A stretch of DNA of 64,000 nucleotides from DATKFM01 sp046154965 (GCA_046154965.1 JBJXDY010000013.1:9316-73315), one strand, 5' to 3'; shown: positions 16,007-25,219, numbered from the stretch's first letter. Notes: a model not told the origin generated them from the letters alone. Numbers and translations: made by a program.

Positions 16007-17071
16007 ATGAATCAACAAGCAATCCTGCAGCTTCGCGGGCTGACAAAAAACTTTGGCCAGCTGACCGCCGTCAATCACGTCGATCTCGATGTCGCCGAAG
16101 GCGAGTTTTTCACCATCGTCGGACCCTCCGGCTGCGGCAAGACCACGATGCTGCGCATGCTCGCGGGCATGGAGACGCCGACATCGGGCGACATCCTGCT
16201 GCGGGGCCAGCGGATCAACGACATGCCGGCCAATCAGCGGCCCACCTGCATGGTGTTCCAGTCGCTGGCGCTGTTTCCGCACCGGACCGTCGGCCAGAAC
16301 ATCGAGTTTCCGCTGAAAATCCGCGGCGTCGATCCGGCGGCGCGCAAGGAGCGGGCGCTGCAGCTGATGCGGCAACTGCGGCTGCCGGAAGATTATCACG
16401 ACAAGCCGGTCACCCGCTGCTCCGGTGGCGAGCGGCAGCGCGTCGCCCTGGCCCGCGGGCTCGCCTACGATCCGCAGATCCTGTTCTTCGACGAGCCGCT
16501 GTCGGCGATCGATTACAAGCTGCGCAAGACTCTGGAGAAGGAGCTGAAGGACATCCACCGCGAGACCGGCAAGACCTTCATCTACATCACCCACAGCCTG
16601 GAAGAGGCGATGGTGATGAGCGACCGCATCGGCGTGATGCGCGGCGGGCGGCTGGTGCAGGTCGGCTCGCCGGAACAGATCTACACCCAGCCCCAGGACA
16701 AGTTCGTCTCCGAATTCATGGGCGAAGTGAATGTCTTCGATGTCCGGCTGCAGGATGACGGCCGCCTGGCGTCGAACGCCGTGCCCGGCAGCTTCATCCC
16801 GCCGCGGCTGCCGCCGGATTTCACGTCGGGCTATCTGGTGGTGCGGCCGGAATCGGTGCGCTTCCTGATCAAGGCCGACCAGACTGAGAACCATGTGCGC
16901 GGCCGGGTGTATAACGAATACGCGCTGGGCAGCCGCATCCAGTTCCAGGTGCGCGCCGGCGATCAGGTATTCATCGTGGAAACGCTGCGGCAGCAGATGA
17001 TCGGCGGCCGTCGGGACGATGACGTGCTGATCGGCTGGAACGCCGCCGACAGCATCCTCGTGACGGGTTGA
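16007..17071 (+). CDS. Polyamine-type ABC transporter ATP-binding protein (PotA-like)
   Basis: 354 residues. The nucleotide-binding domain has Walker A GPSGCGKTT near residue 41, the Q-loop in CMVFQSLALFPH, signature CSGGERQRVALARGLA, Walker B ILFFDEPLSAID and the switch histidine in YITHSLEEAM. The C-terminal third is a TOBE-type domain as in PotA/FbpC/UgpC ATPases. The signature begins with Cys in place of Leu, a conservative change found in this subfamily. It is the second gene of the importer operon, 131 bp after the binding protein and 6 bp before the first permease gene. Confidence 0.93.
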   Translation: MNQQAILQLRGLTKNFGQLTAVNHVDLDVAEGEFFTIVGPSGCGKTTMLRMLAGMETPTSGDILLRGQRINDMPANQRPTCMVFQSLALFPHRTVGQNIEFPLKIRGVDPAARKERALQLMRQLRLPEDYHDKPVTRCSGGERQRVALARGLAYDPQILFFDEPLSAIDYKLRKTLEKELKDIHRETGKTFIYITHSLEEAMVMSDRIGVMRGGRLVQVGSPEQIYTQPQDKFVSEFMGEVNVFDVRLQDDGRLASNAVPGSFIPPRLPPDFTSGYLVVRPESVRFLIKADQTENHVRGRVYNEYALGSRIQFQVRAGDQVFIVETLRQQMIGGRRDDDVLIGWNAADSILVTG

Positions 17072-17077
17072 CCGGCG

Positions 17078-17941
17078 ATGACTTCGGGCAAGCTTTCGCA
17101 ATGGCTGGTTCCCGGCCGACGCCATTCGGTGCCGGTACTCGCGCTTCTGCTTCTGGGTTTTGCCGCGCCGCTTATCACGGTCATCGCCTTCAGCTTCGCG
17201 CCGCCGAGGACGTTTTCGCCCTGGCAGGCGCCGGGCCTCGAGAACTACCGGACGATTTTTACCGAGACCTATTACCAGTCCTTCGCCTGGTCGCTGTCGC
17301 TGGCGCTGATTACCGTCGTCATCCTGGCGTTGCTTTGCTATCCGCTGGCCTATGGTCTGGCCAAGGTGTTCGGCCGGTGGGCCAATGCGGTGACGCTAGT
17401 GCTGGTGCTGCCGCTGTTCGTGTCCGAGAATTTGCGCCTTTATGGCTGGATCCTGTTCTTCATCAAGAACGGCCTGCTGCTGGGCACCCTGAAGCAGTAC
17501 TTCGGCATTGAGCCTGAAAGCTGGCTGTTCACACCCACCATGACGGTGTTCGGCATGGTTTATGTCTATTTGCCGTTCATGCTGTTTCCGATGACATTGG
17601 GTGTCTCGATGGTGCCGCGGGAAACGGTCGAAGCCGCCGCCGATCTCGGCGCTACCCGCTGGCAGGTGTTCTACGAGGTGGAACTGCCGCTGGCGATGCC
17701 GGGCATCATCATCGGCGGCCTGCTGACCTTCGTGCTGGCCATGGGCGCCATTGCCGAGGCCAAGATCATCGGCGGCCAGTCGGTCATACCCATCGTTCAC
17801 GACATTGAAATTGCCTTCACCTATGCGCAGAACTGGCCCTTGGGCGCCGCCCTCGCCGTGCTGCTCATGCTGGTGGTGGGCGCGCTGGTGCTGCTGGTGC
17901 TGCGCCGCTTCGACCTCGATCGCATCCTGAAGCGGGGCTAG
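17078..17941 (+). CDS. Polyamine-type ABC transporter permease (PotB-like)
   Basis: 287 residues with six predicted membrane segments, beginning with a hydrophobic stretch at residues 18-38. The EAA loop that docks on the ATPase reads ETVEAAADLGATRWQVFYEV near residues 185-204, as in binding-protein-dependent inner-membrane permeases (PF00528). It lies six bases after the ATPase gene and three before the second permease gene, so all three are co-translated. It would form a heterodimeric channel with the next product. Confidence 0.92.
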   Translation: MTSGKLSQWLVPGRRHSVPVLALLLLGFAAPLITVIAFSFAPPRTFSPWQAPGLENYRTIFTETYYQSFAWSLSLALITVVILALLCYPLAYGLAKVFGRWANAVTLVLVLPLFVSENLRLYGWILFFIKNGLLLGTLKQYFGIEPESWLFTPTMTVFGMVYVYLPFMLFPMTLGVSMVPRETVEAAADLGATRWQVFYEVELPLAMPGIIIGGLLTFVLAMGAIAEAKIIGGQSVIPIVHDIEIAFTYAQNWPLGAALAVLLMLVVGALVLLVLRRFDLDRILKRG

Positions 17942-17944
17942 GCG

Positions 17945-18748
17945 ATGACCGGCCAGACCTCCCGCGGCATGAAAGCGCTACTCTGGGCCTGGGCCCTGGC
18001 GATCGCGGTTTTTCTCTATCTGCCGTCGATTTGCGGCGCCATCGCCTCATTCGGCGCCAGCCGCTATTTCACTTTCCCGGTGCAGAATTGGAGCCTCGCC
18101 TGGTATGAGAAGACGTTCAATTCGATCGAGATCCATCAGCTGCTGCAAACTTCGATGCTGATTGCCGGGATCGTCACGGTGATCTCCGTCGTCATCGCCT
18201 TCTTCGGCGCCCTGGCCTTCGCCCGCTATGACTGGCGCGGCCGCTCCATCTATCAGAAGCTGGTGCTGCTGCCGATCTTCTTTCCGCAATCGGTCCTCGG
18301 GCTGGCGCTGCTGCTCTGGTTCAATTCCCTGGGCTTGCAGATGTCGTGGATGACGGCGGTCTTCGCCCACATGGTCTGGATCGTGCCCGTGGTGACGCTG
18401 GTGATCTCGATCCAGGTCTACAGCTTCGACCCGGCGCTGGAGGAGGCGGCCTTCGATCTCGGTGCCAACCGCTGGCAGGTGCTGCGGGAGGTGACGCTGC
18501 CGGTGCTGTGGCCGGGGATCTTCTCCGGCTGCCTGTTCGCCTTCCTGCTCTCCTGGGGCAATTTCCCGCTGTCGCTGTTCACCACAGGCGCCGATACGAC
18601 CGTGCCGGAATTCCTCTACGCCAAGATGGTGGCCGGCTATACGCCGGGCGTGCCGGTGCTCGGGACCTTTTCGACTGTGGGCGCCGGGTTGCTGCTGTTT
18701 GGCGGCTATTTCATCATCTGGGTCTTGCGCAGCCGCCGTGCCGGCTAG
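17945..18748 (+). CDS. Polyamine-type ABC transporter permease (PotC-like)
   Basis: 267 residues and six hydrophobic segments. The EAA loop is ALEEAAFDLGANRWQVLREV, matching the PotC/PotI class. The conserved FLLSWGNFPLSLF and TVPEFLYAKMV segments near the C terminus place it with polyamine/opine permeases. It ends the importer operon and converges with the RlmM-like gene, sharing four bases at their 3' ends. Operon order (binding protein, ATPase, permease, permease) is that of putrescine/spermidine-type systems. Confidence 0.92.
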   Translation: MTGQTSRGMKALLWAWALAIAVFLYLPSICGAIASFGASRYFTFPVQNWSLAWYEKTFNSIEIHQLLQTSMLIAGIVTVISVVIAFFGALAFARYDWRGRSIYQKLVLLPIFFPQSVLGLALLLWFNSLGLQMSWMTAVFAHMVWIVPVVTLVISIQVYSFDPALEEAAFDLGANRWQVLREVTLPVLWPGIFSGCLFAFLLSWGNFPLSLFTTGADTTVPEFLYAKMVAGYTPGVPVLGTFSTVGAGLLLFGGYFIIWVLRSRRAG

Positions 18749-19659
18749 CCGGCCAGCCGCACCCAGGTCAGCTCATGCTTGTTGTGGTGCAGATGCATCA
18801 GCCGGCTGCCGGGTATGGCGGCGAAAGCCGCGGCCGCGCCGTGATCGGCCTCGCCCTGGAACTTGATGGTGCAGACGAGGTTCCGCGCCAGCCCTGACTC
18901 CAGCCAGCGTTGCACCAGCTCCAGCAGCTTCGCCGGATAGCAGACGATATCGCTGCACAGCCAGTCCACCGGCCCGATCGCTTGCGGCTCAAGGGCGAAG
19001 GCGCTTGCCGCGCGATAGTCGATGCCGGGCAGGGCAGCGATCTCCGGATCGAGAGGCGCCCGGTCGATGGCGATGACCCGCGCGCCCAGGGATTGCAGCA
19101 CCCAGCTCCAGCCGCCCGGACTGGCGCCCAGATCCAGGCAGAGCTCGCCCGGCTGAGGCCAGCGTCCGGCCAGCGTCAGCGCCTCCCAAAGCTTGAGATA
19201 GGCGCGATTGGGCGGCGCAGACTTGTTTTCAACGAACTCGACGACGCCATTGGCGAAGGCGCTGGAACAGTGCGGCGCGGCGAGAAGCCGGTTGGCGTCG
19301 AGCAGCATCCAGGATCCCAATGGGGCCTTCGGCAACGGTGACGGAAACACCAACGGCTTGGCGCTGACATGGGGCAGCTTGTCCTGGATCAGGCTGGCGC
19401 GGCGATGCAGCCGGTGGGGATAGAGCGCCCAGTTGCGCTGCATCGTCCGCAAGGCCGCGGCCGCCTGCGATATCGATTCGAATTCGATCTTCCGGGGGCT
19501 ATGCCAGATGTTAGCCGCCCAGGCGGCGGACCGCGCCGCGCCTTCAGCCAGGATCAGCCGCCCCTGGCGATCGCAAATGCAGTCATGCCCCAGCTCCTGT
19601 TCGAGCTGCGCCTCAAATCCCTCCGCTGCCAGATAGCCGGTCGTCTCCAGCCGATCCAT
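18745..19659 (-). CDS. RlmM-like 2'-O-ribose RNA methyltransferase (FtsJ-type catalytic domain)
   Basis: 304 residues. An N-terminal THUMP-like part begins YLAAEGFEAQLEQEL, the start seen in RlmM, the 23S rRNA C2498 methyltransferase. The C-terminal catalytic domain has the SAM motif CLDLGASPGGWSWVLQ (about residues 172-187) and VIAIDRAPLD, and lysines in YLKLWEAL and CTIKFQGEAD that fit the K-D-K-E tetrad of FtsJ-type enzymes. It is shorter than E. coli RlmM (about 366 residues), so I call it RlmM-like. Its start is ten bases after the HAD gene stop, so the two may be co-transcribed. Confidence 0.8.
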   Translation of the reverse strand: MDRLETTGYLAAEGFEAQLEQELGHDCICDRQGRLILAEGAARSAAWAANIWHSPRKIEFESISQAAAALRTMQRNWALYPHRLHRRASLIQDKLPHVSAKPLVFPSPLPKAPLGSWMLLDANRLLAAPHCSSAFANGVVEFVENKSAPPNRAYLKLWEALTLAGRWPQPGELCLDLGASPGGWSWVLQSLGARVIAIDRAPLDPEIAALPGIDYRAASAFALEPQAIGPVDWLCSDIVCYPAKLLELVQRWLESGLARNLVCTIKFQGEADHGAAAAFAAIPGSRLMHLHHNKHELTWVRLAG

Positions 19660-19669
19660 CGCCGCCGGA

Positions 19670-20473
19670 TCAGCGCTGTTGCCGCGCCGCGATCAGCAGA
19701 TCGGCCAATTCGGCAAATCCGCCGCCGCCCCGCGCGCGCGTGATGTAGGTCGGCGGCGTTGAAATACGATCGCGGAAATCAGCCACATTGGCGACGCCCA
19801 CCGCATGGGGAAAAAAGCCGAACATCGGCTGATCGTTCGGCGAATCGCCGGTGAAAACGAACTTCTCCCGCTGCGCGTCAAGGTCGATGCCGAATGCCTC
19901 GGCCATCAGCGTTTTGGTCATGCCCAGCTTGTCATAGCTGCCGAACCAGCCATTCACATGGATGGAGCTGGCCTTCGCCGTGGCGCCGCACTCCTCGAAG
20001 ATCTGCAGGATGCGGTCGATGGCCTTGTCCGGCAGTGGCGGCACATCCTCGCAGAAATCGATCGCCAGATCCGCTTCGCGATAAAGCTGGTCCGAGGCGA
20101 CGCCGGCGCCCGGCACCTCCTTCAGGATGCGCTCGCGCACCGCCACCAGCCGCGCGCGATTGGCGGCGCGTGTCGCCTCGTCCATCAGGAATCGCTTCTG
20201 CAGCTTCCGCGCCTTCGTATCATAGCGGAAATAGAACGCGCCGTTCTCGCCCACGACAGCATCCACCGGCCACATTCGGGCGATATGGTCGCACCAGCCC
20301 GCGGGCCGGCCGGTGATGGGAACAACCAGAAGGCCCGCTGCCTGCAACCGCTCCAGCGCGCCATAGGCCGCGGCCGGCAGCCGGCCTACGCTTGTCAACG
20401 TGTCGTCGATATCCGTGAGCACGCCGATGACGGCGCAGCGGGCGGGCAGGGGGAATTGTTCGAGAGGCAGCAT
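19670..20473 (-). CDS. HAD-superfamily hydrolase, IIB (Cof-type) phosphatase
   Basis: 267 residues. Motif I is VLTDIDDTLTS with the nucleophile and general-acid aspartates. Motif II lies in VVPITGRP. The cap domain spans roughly residues 85-195. Motif IV is FTGDSPNDQPMF. This is the C2B-cap (HAD-IIB) architecture used by sugar-phosphate and mannosyl-phosphoglycerate-type phosphatases. The substrate cannot be inferred. It precedes the RlmM-like gene by ten bases in the same direction and follows the large RTX gene without an obvious shared function. Confidence 0.85.
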   Translation of the reverse strand: MLPLEQFPLPARCAVIGVLTDIDDTLTSVGRLPAAAYGALERLQAAGLLVVPITGRPAGWCDHIARMWPVDAVVGENGAFYFRYDTKARKLQKRFLMDEATRAANRARLVAVRERILKEVPGAGVASDQLYREADLAIDFCEDVPPLPDKAIDRILQIFEECGATAKASSIHVNGWFGSYDKLGMTKTLMAEAFGIDLDAQREKFVFTGDSPNDQPMFGFFPHAVGVANVADFRDRISTPPTYITRARGGGGFAELADLLIAARQQR

Positions 20474-20547
20474 GGGACGGCGAGAGAAGCCGATTCCGTT
20501 GCCACATTCAACGCCAAAGCTGATGGCGGCGGCGAGCGAACGCCGGA

Positions 20548-23500
20548 CTAACTGCCGACCTGGATATCGTCTGTTGCGGCAGTGCCAGCGGTCAATCCCG
20601 AGGCAATGCCGCTGAAAGTCAGGAGTTGCAAGTCGGCAACCGTATCGCCGTTGCTATCGATCCAAAGCTGGGTATCAGGCCCCGCGGCGATCAGGATCAC
20701 CCTGCCGGCGCGGCCGGCCGCGGCCACGCCCAGCCCGTCGAACAGCCCGTCGAGATCAATGAAATCCTGGCTGACGCCCGAATTACTGAAACCGGTGACG
20801 ACATCGCCGGCCTCCAGCAGGCTGGCGAAGATCGCCGTGTCGTTGTTCTGGCCGAAATTCAGGGCATCGGCGCCTGTGCCGCCATCGAATAGGTCGTTGC
20901 CCAGCCCGCCGATGATCGTGTCATTGCCGGCGCCGCCGATCAGCGTGTCCGGGTTGCCCTGGCCGTCCAGGATATTGTTGCCGCTGTTGCCAGTCAGGAT
21001 GTTGGAGCTCCCGCTGCCGGTGCCGTTGATATTGCCGGCGCCGGTCAGCGTCAGGTTCTCCAGGCTGGTGAAGGCGTTGAGGTCGAGGCTGATCGAGGCC
21101 TGCACGCTGTCGGTACCGCCGCCGCCGCTCTCGACGATCGAGTCGCCGGCATTGTCGACGATGTAAGTATCGTTACCCCCGCCGCCGGTCATCGTATCGG
21201 CGCCAACGCCACCATTGAGGACATTGTTGCCGCTATTGCCGGCGAGGCTGTTGTTCAGTCCGTTCCCGGTGCCGTCCACATTGGCGCTGCCGGTCAGGGT
21301 CAGATCCTCGACCTGGGCGATGCTGGCCAGACTGAAGCTGACGGCGCTCTCGATCCGGTCCGTGCCGCCGCCCGCCGCCTCGACGATGTTGTCGCCGGCA
21401 TCGGTGTTCACATAGACGTCGTTGCCCAAGCCGCCGGTCAGCGTGTCATTGCCCAGCCCGCCGGTCAGGGTGTCCGCGCCGTCGCCGCCCGACAGCTTGT
21501 TGTTTCCGTCATTGCCAACGATGGCGTTGTCGCCGGTATTGCCCGTGCCATTGATATTGCCGGCGCCGGTCAGCGTCAGGTTCTCCACATTGGCCAGCGC
21601 GGCGATGGTGAAAGTCACCGCGGACTCGACCCGGTCCGTACCTGCGGCCGCCAGCTCGGTGATCGTGTCGCCCGTGCTGTCGACCACATAGACATCGTCG
21701 CCGTTGCCGCCGATCAGCGTATCGGTGCCGTTACCGCCGTTGAGCGTGTCGTTGCCGTCGCGGCCGTCCAGGCTGTTGTTGCTGGTGTTGCCGGTGATGC
21801 GGTTGTTGCCGGCATCGCCGAAGCCGTTGAAGGCGCCGCCATTGGCCAGCGTCAGGTTCTCGATATTGGCGACCGACGTCAGGTCGAAGGTCATCTGCGC
21901 ATTGACGGTGTCGAAGCCTTCGCCCGGATTTTCCACCAGCACGTCGACGAAAGTCGTGCCGATGACAAAGACATCGTTGCCCAGGCCGCCGCGCATAGTG
22001 TCGGCGCCGGCGCCGCCGGTGATCGTATCATTGCCGCCATTGCCGATCAGCAGGTTGGCGCCGGTATTGCCGGTCAGCCGGTTGTCGCCGTTGTCGCCGG
22101 TGCCGTTCAGCGCCGCGCCGCCGGTCAGCGTCAGGTTCTCGATATTGGCGACGGCGTTGAGGTCGAAGGTGACCGACGAGCTGATGGTATCGATGCCCTC
22201 GCCGGCATTCTCCACCAGCAGATCGGTCAGCGTATTGATCGTGTAGGTATCGTCGCCCTGGCCGCCGATCATCGTGTCGAGGCCATTGCCGCCGTTCAGC
22301 GCATTGTTGCCGCTGTTGCCGGTGATGACGTTGTTGGCGTTGTTGCCGGTGCCGTTGATGTTGGCCGTGCCGGTCAGCGTCAGATTCTCGATTTGCGCCA
22401 GCGCGTTGATGGTAAATGTTACCGAGGACTGCACCGTATCGGTGCCGCCGCCGGCCAGCTCGGTGATCACGTCGGTGGTCGTGTCGACGACAAAGATGTC
22501 GTCGCCCGCGCCGCCCGCCAGGCTGTCGGTGCCCGCGCCGCCTTCCAGGGTGTCACTGCCGATGCCGCCGCTCAGGCTGTTGTTGCCGCTGTTGCCGGTG
22601 ATGATGTTGTTGCCGTCATTGCCGGTGCCGTTGATGTTGGCGCTGCCGGTCAGGGTCAGGTTCTCGATCTCAGGCAGCGGCACGATAGTAAAGGTGACGG
22701 AAGACAGGATCGTGTCCGTGCCCTGACCCGCCAGTTCCGTAATCGCATCCGTGGTGCTGTCGACCACATAGCTGTCATCGCCAATGCCGCCCGCCAAGGA
22801 GTCGATGCCGACGCCGCCATTGAGGGTATCGTTGCCGCCCGCGCCGGTCAGGCTGTTGGCGCCGCCATTTCCGGTGATCTGGTTGTTCAGGCCGTTGCCG
22901 CTGCCGTTGATCCCGGCAGCGCCGGTTAGCAGCAGATTCTCCAGGTCAGGCGTTGCCGTCAGGTCAAAGGCGATGGAGGATTGCACCGTATCCGTGCCCT
23001 CGCCGGCATTCTCGCCGATGAGATCGCCGGTCTCATCGATGACATAGACATCGTCGCCCGCGCCACCGGCCAGGCTGTCGCCGCCGGTGCCGCCATCGAG
23101 CGTGTCGTTGCCCAGGCCGCCCAGCAGCGTGTCATCGCCGCCGCCGGCGCTGAGATTGTCGTTGCCACCGCGGCCGTCGATCAGCGCGTCGATTCCGGCC
23201 TTCGAGGCGATCGCCAGCGTATTGTCGTTGTTGTCGGTGTGCAGCACGGTCAGCGACACCGTGGCCTGGCTCTGGCCACCGCTGGTATCGCTGACGGTGT
23301 AATCGAAAGAGGCCGCCCCGACGCTTGTGCCGCTGAAGATCACATCGCTGCCGCTCAGGGACGCCGCCGCATTGACGAAGCCGCCGACCGCCGTCACCGA
23401 CAGCGCCTCGCCCTCGATGTCGCTGTCATTGGCCAACAGAGCCGCCATGGGAACGGTAAAGTTCGTGCCGTCGGAGACAATGAAGCTCTCGCCGGTAACG

Positions 23501-25116
23501 ATGGGCGCGTCGTTGACGCCGTTGATGGTCACGGTGACGGTCGAGGTGGCCTTGCCGCCATTGCCGTCATCCACCAGCACGGTGAAGCTGTCGCTGGCGC
23601 TGCCGCCGGCGGGCAGGGTTTGCAGGGCCGCGCCGGGCGTATAGGTGAAGGTGCCGTCGGCGTTGACGACCACGCTGCCGAGCGAGGGTCCGCTGTCCAG
23701 GCTGTGGGCGAGCTTGTCGCCGTCGACATCGCTGGAAACGACCGCCCCGCCGATACTGCCGTCTTCGTTGCCGCTGACGCTAATGTCGGCGGTTGTCGGC
23801 GCGTCATTCAGGCCGTTGATGGTCACGGTGACCGTCGATGTCGCTTTGCCGCCGTTGCCGTCATCCACCAGCACGGTGAAGCTGTCGGTGGCGCTGCCGC
23901 CGGCCGGCAGTGATTGCAGCCCGGCGCCCGGCGCATAGACAAAGGTGCCGTCGGCGTTGACCACGGCGCTGCCCAGAGCCGGACCGCTGTCGAGCGAATG
24001 AGTCAGCGTATCGCCATCGGGATCGGTGGAGACGACCGTGCCGCCGATCTTGCTGTCCTCGTCGCCGCTGACCGCGACATCGGCCGTCACCGGCGCGTCG
24101 TTCACGCCATTGATCGTGACGGTGACCGTCGAAGTGGCTTTGCCGCCATTCCCGTCATCCACCAGCACCGTGAAGCTGTCGCTGGCGCTGCCGCCCGCGG
24201 GCAGCGATTGCAGCCCGGCGCCCGGCGTGTAGGTGAAGGTACCGTCCGCATTGACCACGACGCTGCCCAGCAACGGACCGCTATCGAGGCCGTGGATCAG
24301 CGTATCGCCATCGATATCCGTGGCGACGACGGCGCCGCCGATCTTGCTGTCCTCATCGCCGCTGACCGCGACATCGGCCGTCACCGGCGCGTCGTTCACG
24401 CCATTGATCGTGACGGTGACCGTCGCCGTCGCCACGCCGCCATTGCCGTCATCCACCTGCAAGGTGAAGCTGTCGGTGGCGCTGCCGCCCGCGGGCAGCG
24501 ACTGCAGCGAAGCGCCCGGCGTGTAAGTGAAAGTGCCGTCGCCATTGACGGTCGCTGTCCCGGACGTCGGACCGCCGGCCAGGGAGAAGGTCAGCGGATC
24601 GCCATCGGGATCTGTCGCGGTCACGGCGCCCGATATGGCGCTCTCCTCATCCGTGGTCACGGACAGCGGCGAAGCGCTCGGCGCCTGATTTGCCGGCTCT
24701 ATCACGGGCTCCGTCGCATCGAGCGGCAGGAAGTCGTCCGCGGCGGTTTCCGGCGCCTCGAACGTCAGTTCCGTCGCTTCCAGAACGCCGCCGGCCTCTT
24801 CCAGGCCGCCGATCGAGGCGTCATCGGCATCGGGGAACGGGGTGAAGGCCGCGCCCTGATTGGGCACGAACGCCAGGACATCGCTGCCCTGGGATGCAGG
24901 CGACTCCGGGGCGCCCGCAGGTTCCGGGATCGCCGACAGCGGCTGCGGCCGGTCATCGCCGGCCGGCGCGGTGATGTTCTCTTCGAGCGACGCGCCGGGA
25001 TTCTGCGGAACATCTGGCGCTTCGAGTTCGTCGGGCGCGATCTGCGCCACGACCGCGGGCGCCGGCGTCAGCGCGGGCGGAGTCGATGGGCGCTCATGAA
25101 TTGTCGTATCGGGCAT
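20548..25116 (-). CDS. Giant secreted RTX protein with bacterial Ig/cadherin-like repeats (probable adhesin or matrix protein)
   Basis: 1,522 residues, strongly acidic. Residues 1-142 are Pro/Ala/Glu-rich and disordered. Residues 143-534 are four tandem 98-residue VCBS/cadherin-like repeats, each with an ATDPDGD-type calcium motif, DGTFTYTP and VTVTINGVNDAP. A related domain follows to about 625. Residues 645-1440 are eight RTX modules, each a GGxGxD nonapeptide run plus a strand block ending ENLTLTG and GNSGNN. The C-terminal 80 residues (DFIDLDGLFDGL, TQLWIDSNGD) form the type I secretion domain with no cleavable signal. Secretion would need an HlyBD/TolC system, not encoded here. Probable calcium-dependent surface adhesin. 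Confidence 0.9.
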   Translation of the reverse strand: MPDTTIHERPSTPPALTPAPAVVAQIAPDELEAPDVPQNPGASLEENITAPAGDDRPQPLSAIPEPAGAPESPASQGSDVLAFVPNQGAAFTPFPDADDASIGGLEEAGGVLEATELTFEAPETAADDFLPLDATEPVIEPANQAPSASPLSVTTDEESAISGAVTATDPDGDPLTFSLAGGPTSGTATVNGDGTFTYTPGASLQSLPAGGSATDSFTLQVDDGNGGVATATVTVTINGVNDAPVTADVAVSGDEDSKIGGAVVATDIDGDTLIHGLDSGPLLGSVVVNADGTFTYTPGAGLQSLPAGGSASDSFTVLVDDGNGGKATSTVTVTINGVNDAPVTADVAVSGDEDSKIGGTVVSTDPDGDTLTHSLDSGPALGSAVVNADGTFVYAPGAGLQSLPAGGSATDSFTVLVDDGNGGKATSTVTVTINGLNDAPTTADISVSGNEDGSIGGAVVSSDVDGDKLAHSLDSGPSLGSVVVNADGTFTYTPGAALQTLPAGGSASDSFTVLVDDGNGGKATSTVTVTINGVNDAPIVTGESFIVSDGTNFTVPMAALLANDSDIEGEALSVTAVGGFVNAAASLSGSDVIFSGTSVGAASFDYTVSDTSGGQSQATVSLTVLHTDNNDNTLAIASKAGIDALIDGRGGNDNLSAGGGDDTLLGGLGNDTLDGGTGGDSLAGGAGDDVYVIDETGDLIGENAGEGTDTVQSSIAFDLTATPDLENLLLTGAAGINGSGNGLNNQITGNGGANSLTGAGGNDTLNGGVGIDSLAGGIGDDSYVVDSTTDAITELAGQGTDTILSSVTFTIVPLPEIENLTLTGSANINGTGNDGNNIITGNSGNNSLSGGIGSDTLEGGAGTDSLAGGAGDDIFVVDTTTDVITELAGGGTDTVQSSVTFTINALAQIENLTLTGTANINGTGNNANNVITGNSGNNALNGGNGLDTMIGGQGDDTYTINTLTDLLVENAGEGIDTISSSVTFDLNAVANIENLTLTGGAALNGTGDNGDNRLTGNTGANLLIGNGGNDTITGGAGADTMRGGLGNDVFVIGTTFVDVLVENPGEGFDTVNAQMTFDLTSVANIENLTLANGGAFNGFGDAGNNRITGNTSNNSLDGRDGNDTLNGGNGTDTLIGGNGDDVYVVDSTGDTITELAAAGTDRVESAVTFTIAALANVENLTLTGAGNINGTGNTGDNAIVGNDGNNKLSGGDGADTLTGGLGNDTLTGGLGNDVYVNTDAGDNIVEAAGGGTDRIESAVSFSLASIAQVEDLTLTGSANVDGTGNGLNNSLAGNSGNNVLNGGVGADTMTGGGGNDTYIVDNAGDSIVESGGGGTDSVQASISLDLNAFTSLENLTLTGAGNINGTGSGSSNILTGNSGNNILDGQGNPDTLIGGAGNDTIIGGLGNDLFDGGTGADALNFGQNNDTAIFASLLEAGDVVTGFSNSGVSQDFIDLDGLFDGLGVAAAGRAGRVILIAAGPDTQLWIDSNGDTVADLQLLTFSGIASGLTAGTAATDDIQVGS
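20797..23184 (-). repeat. Eight RTX modules of about 95 codons each
   Basis: Within the giant RTX gene the pattern of GGxGxD nonapeptides, a YVVDxxxD block, a VxSSVxF strand, ENLTLTG and a GNSGNN turn recurs eight times. The GGxGxD runs bind calcium and fold into parallel beta rolls outside the cell. The modules are diverged more than the Ig-like repeats, indicating older duplication. Confidence 0.88.
23515..24690 (-). repeat. Four tandem 98-codon repeats (VCBS/cadherin-like)
   Basis: Residues 143-240, 241-338, 339-436 and 437-534 of the giant RTX protein repeat with a 98-codon (294-bp) period. Repeats two and three share VTADVAVSGDEDSKIGG and repeats two to four share SFTVLVDDGNGGKATS. Near-identity at protein level suggests recent duplication or gene conversion, so copy number may differ between strains and may be mis-assembled from short reads. 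Confidence 0.9.
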
Positions 25117-25192
25117 CGTCGCAAGCCTGGAGCCGGTTCGGATTCCTACCCGCTGGGCCGGCGCCTGCCGGGGGCCGCGTAGGATCCCGCGT

Positions 25193-25219
25193 CATAGAAC
25201 TCTATGGGTATTATTACCC
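25193..25219. promoter_or_regulatory. Two adjacent inverted repeats upstream of the giant RTX gene
   Basis: CATAGA-AC-TCTATG (25193-25206) abuts GGGTA-TTAT-TACCC (25206-25219), both perfect dyads, 77 to 103 bp upstream of the start at 25116. An AT-rich tract (about 25253-25295) lies further upstream. Such dyads suit dimeric regulators; the LuxR-type protein encoded at 31490-32113 is one candidate, by inference only. Confidence 0.35.

Noticed and set aside
23914..25182. Long plus-strand open frames opposite the giant RTX gene and opposite the second RTX gene (25357-27453)
   Set aside because: They are antisense shadows produced by the GC-rich repetitive RTX codons; composition is unlike a real protein (Arg/Ala/Gly runs) and no family motif is present.
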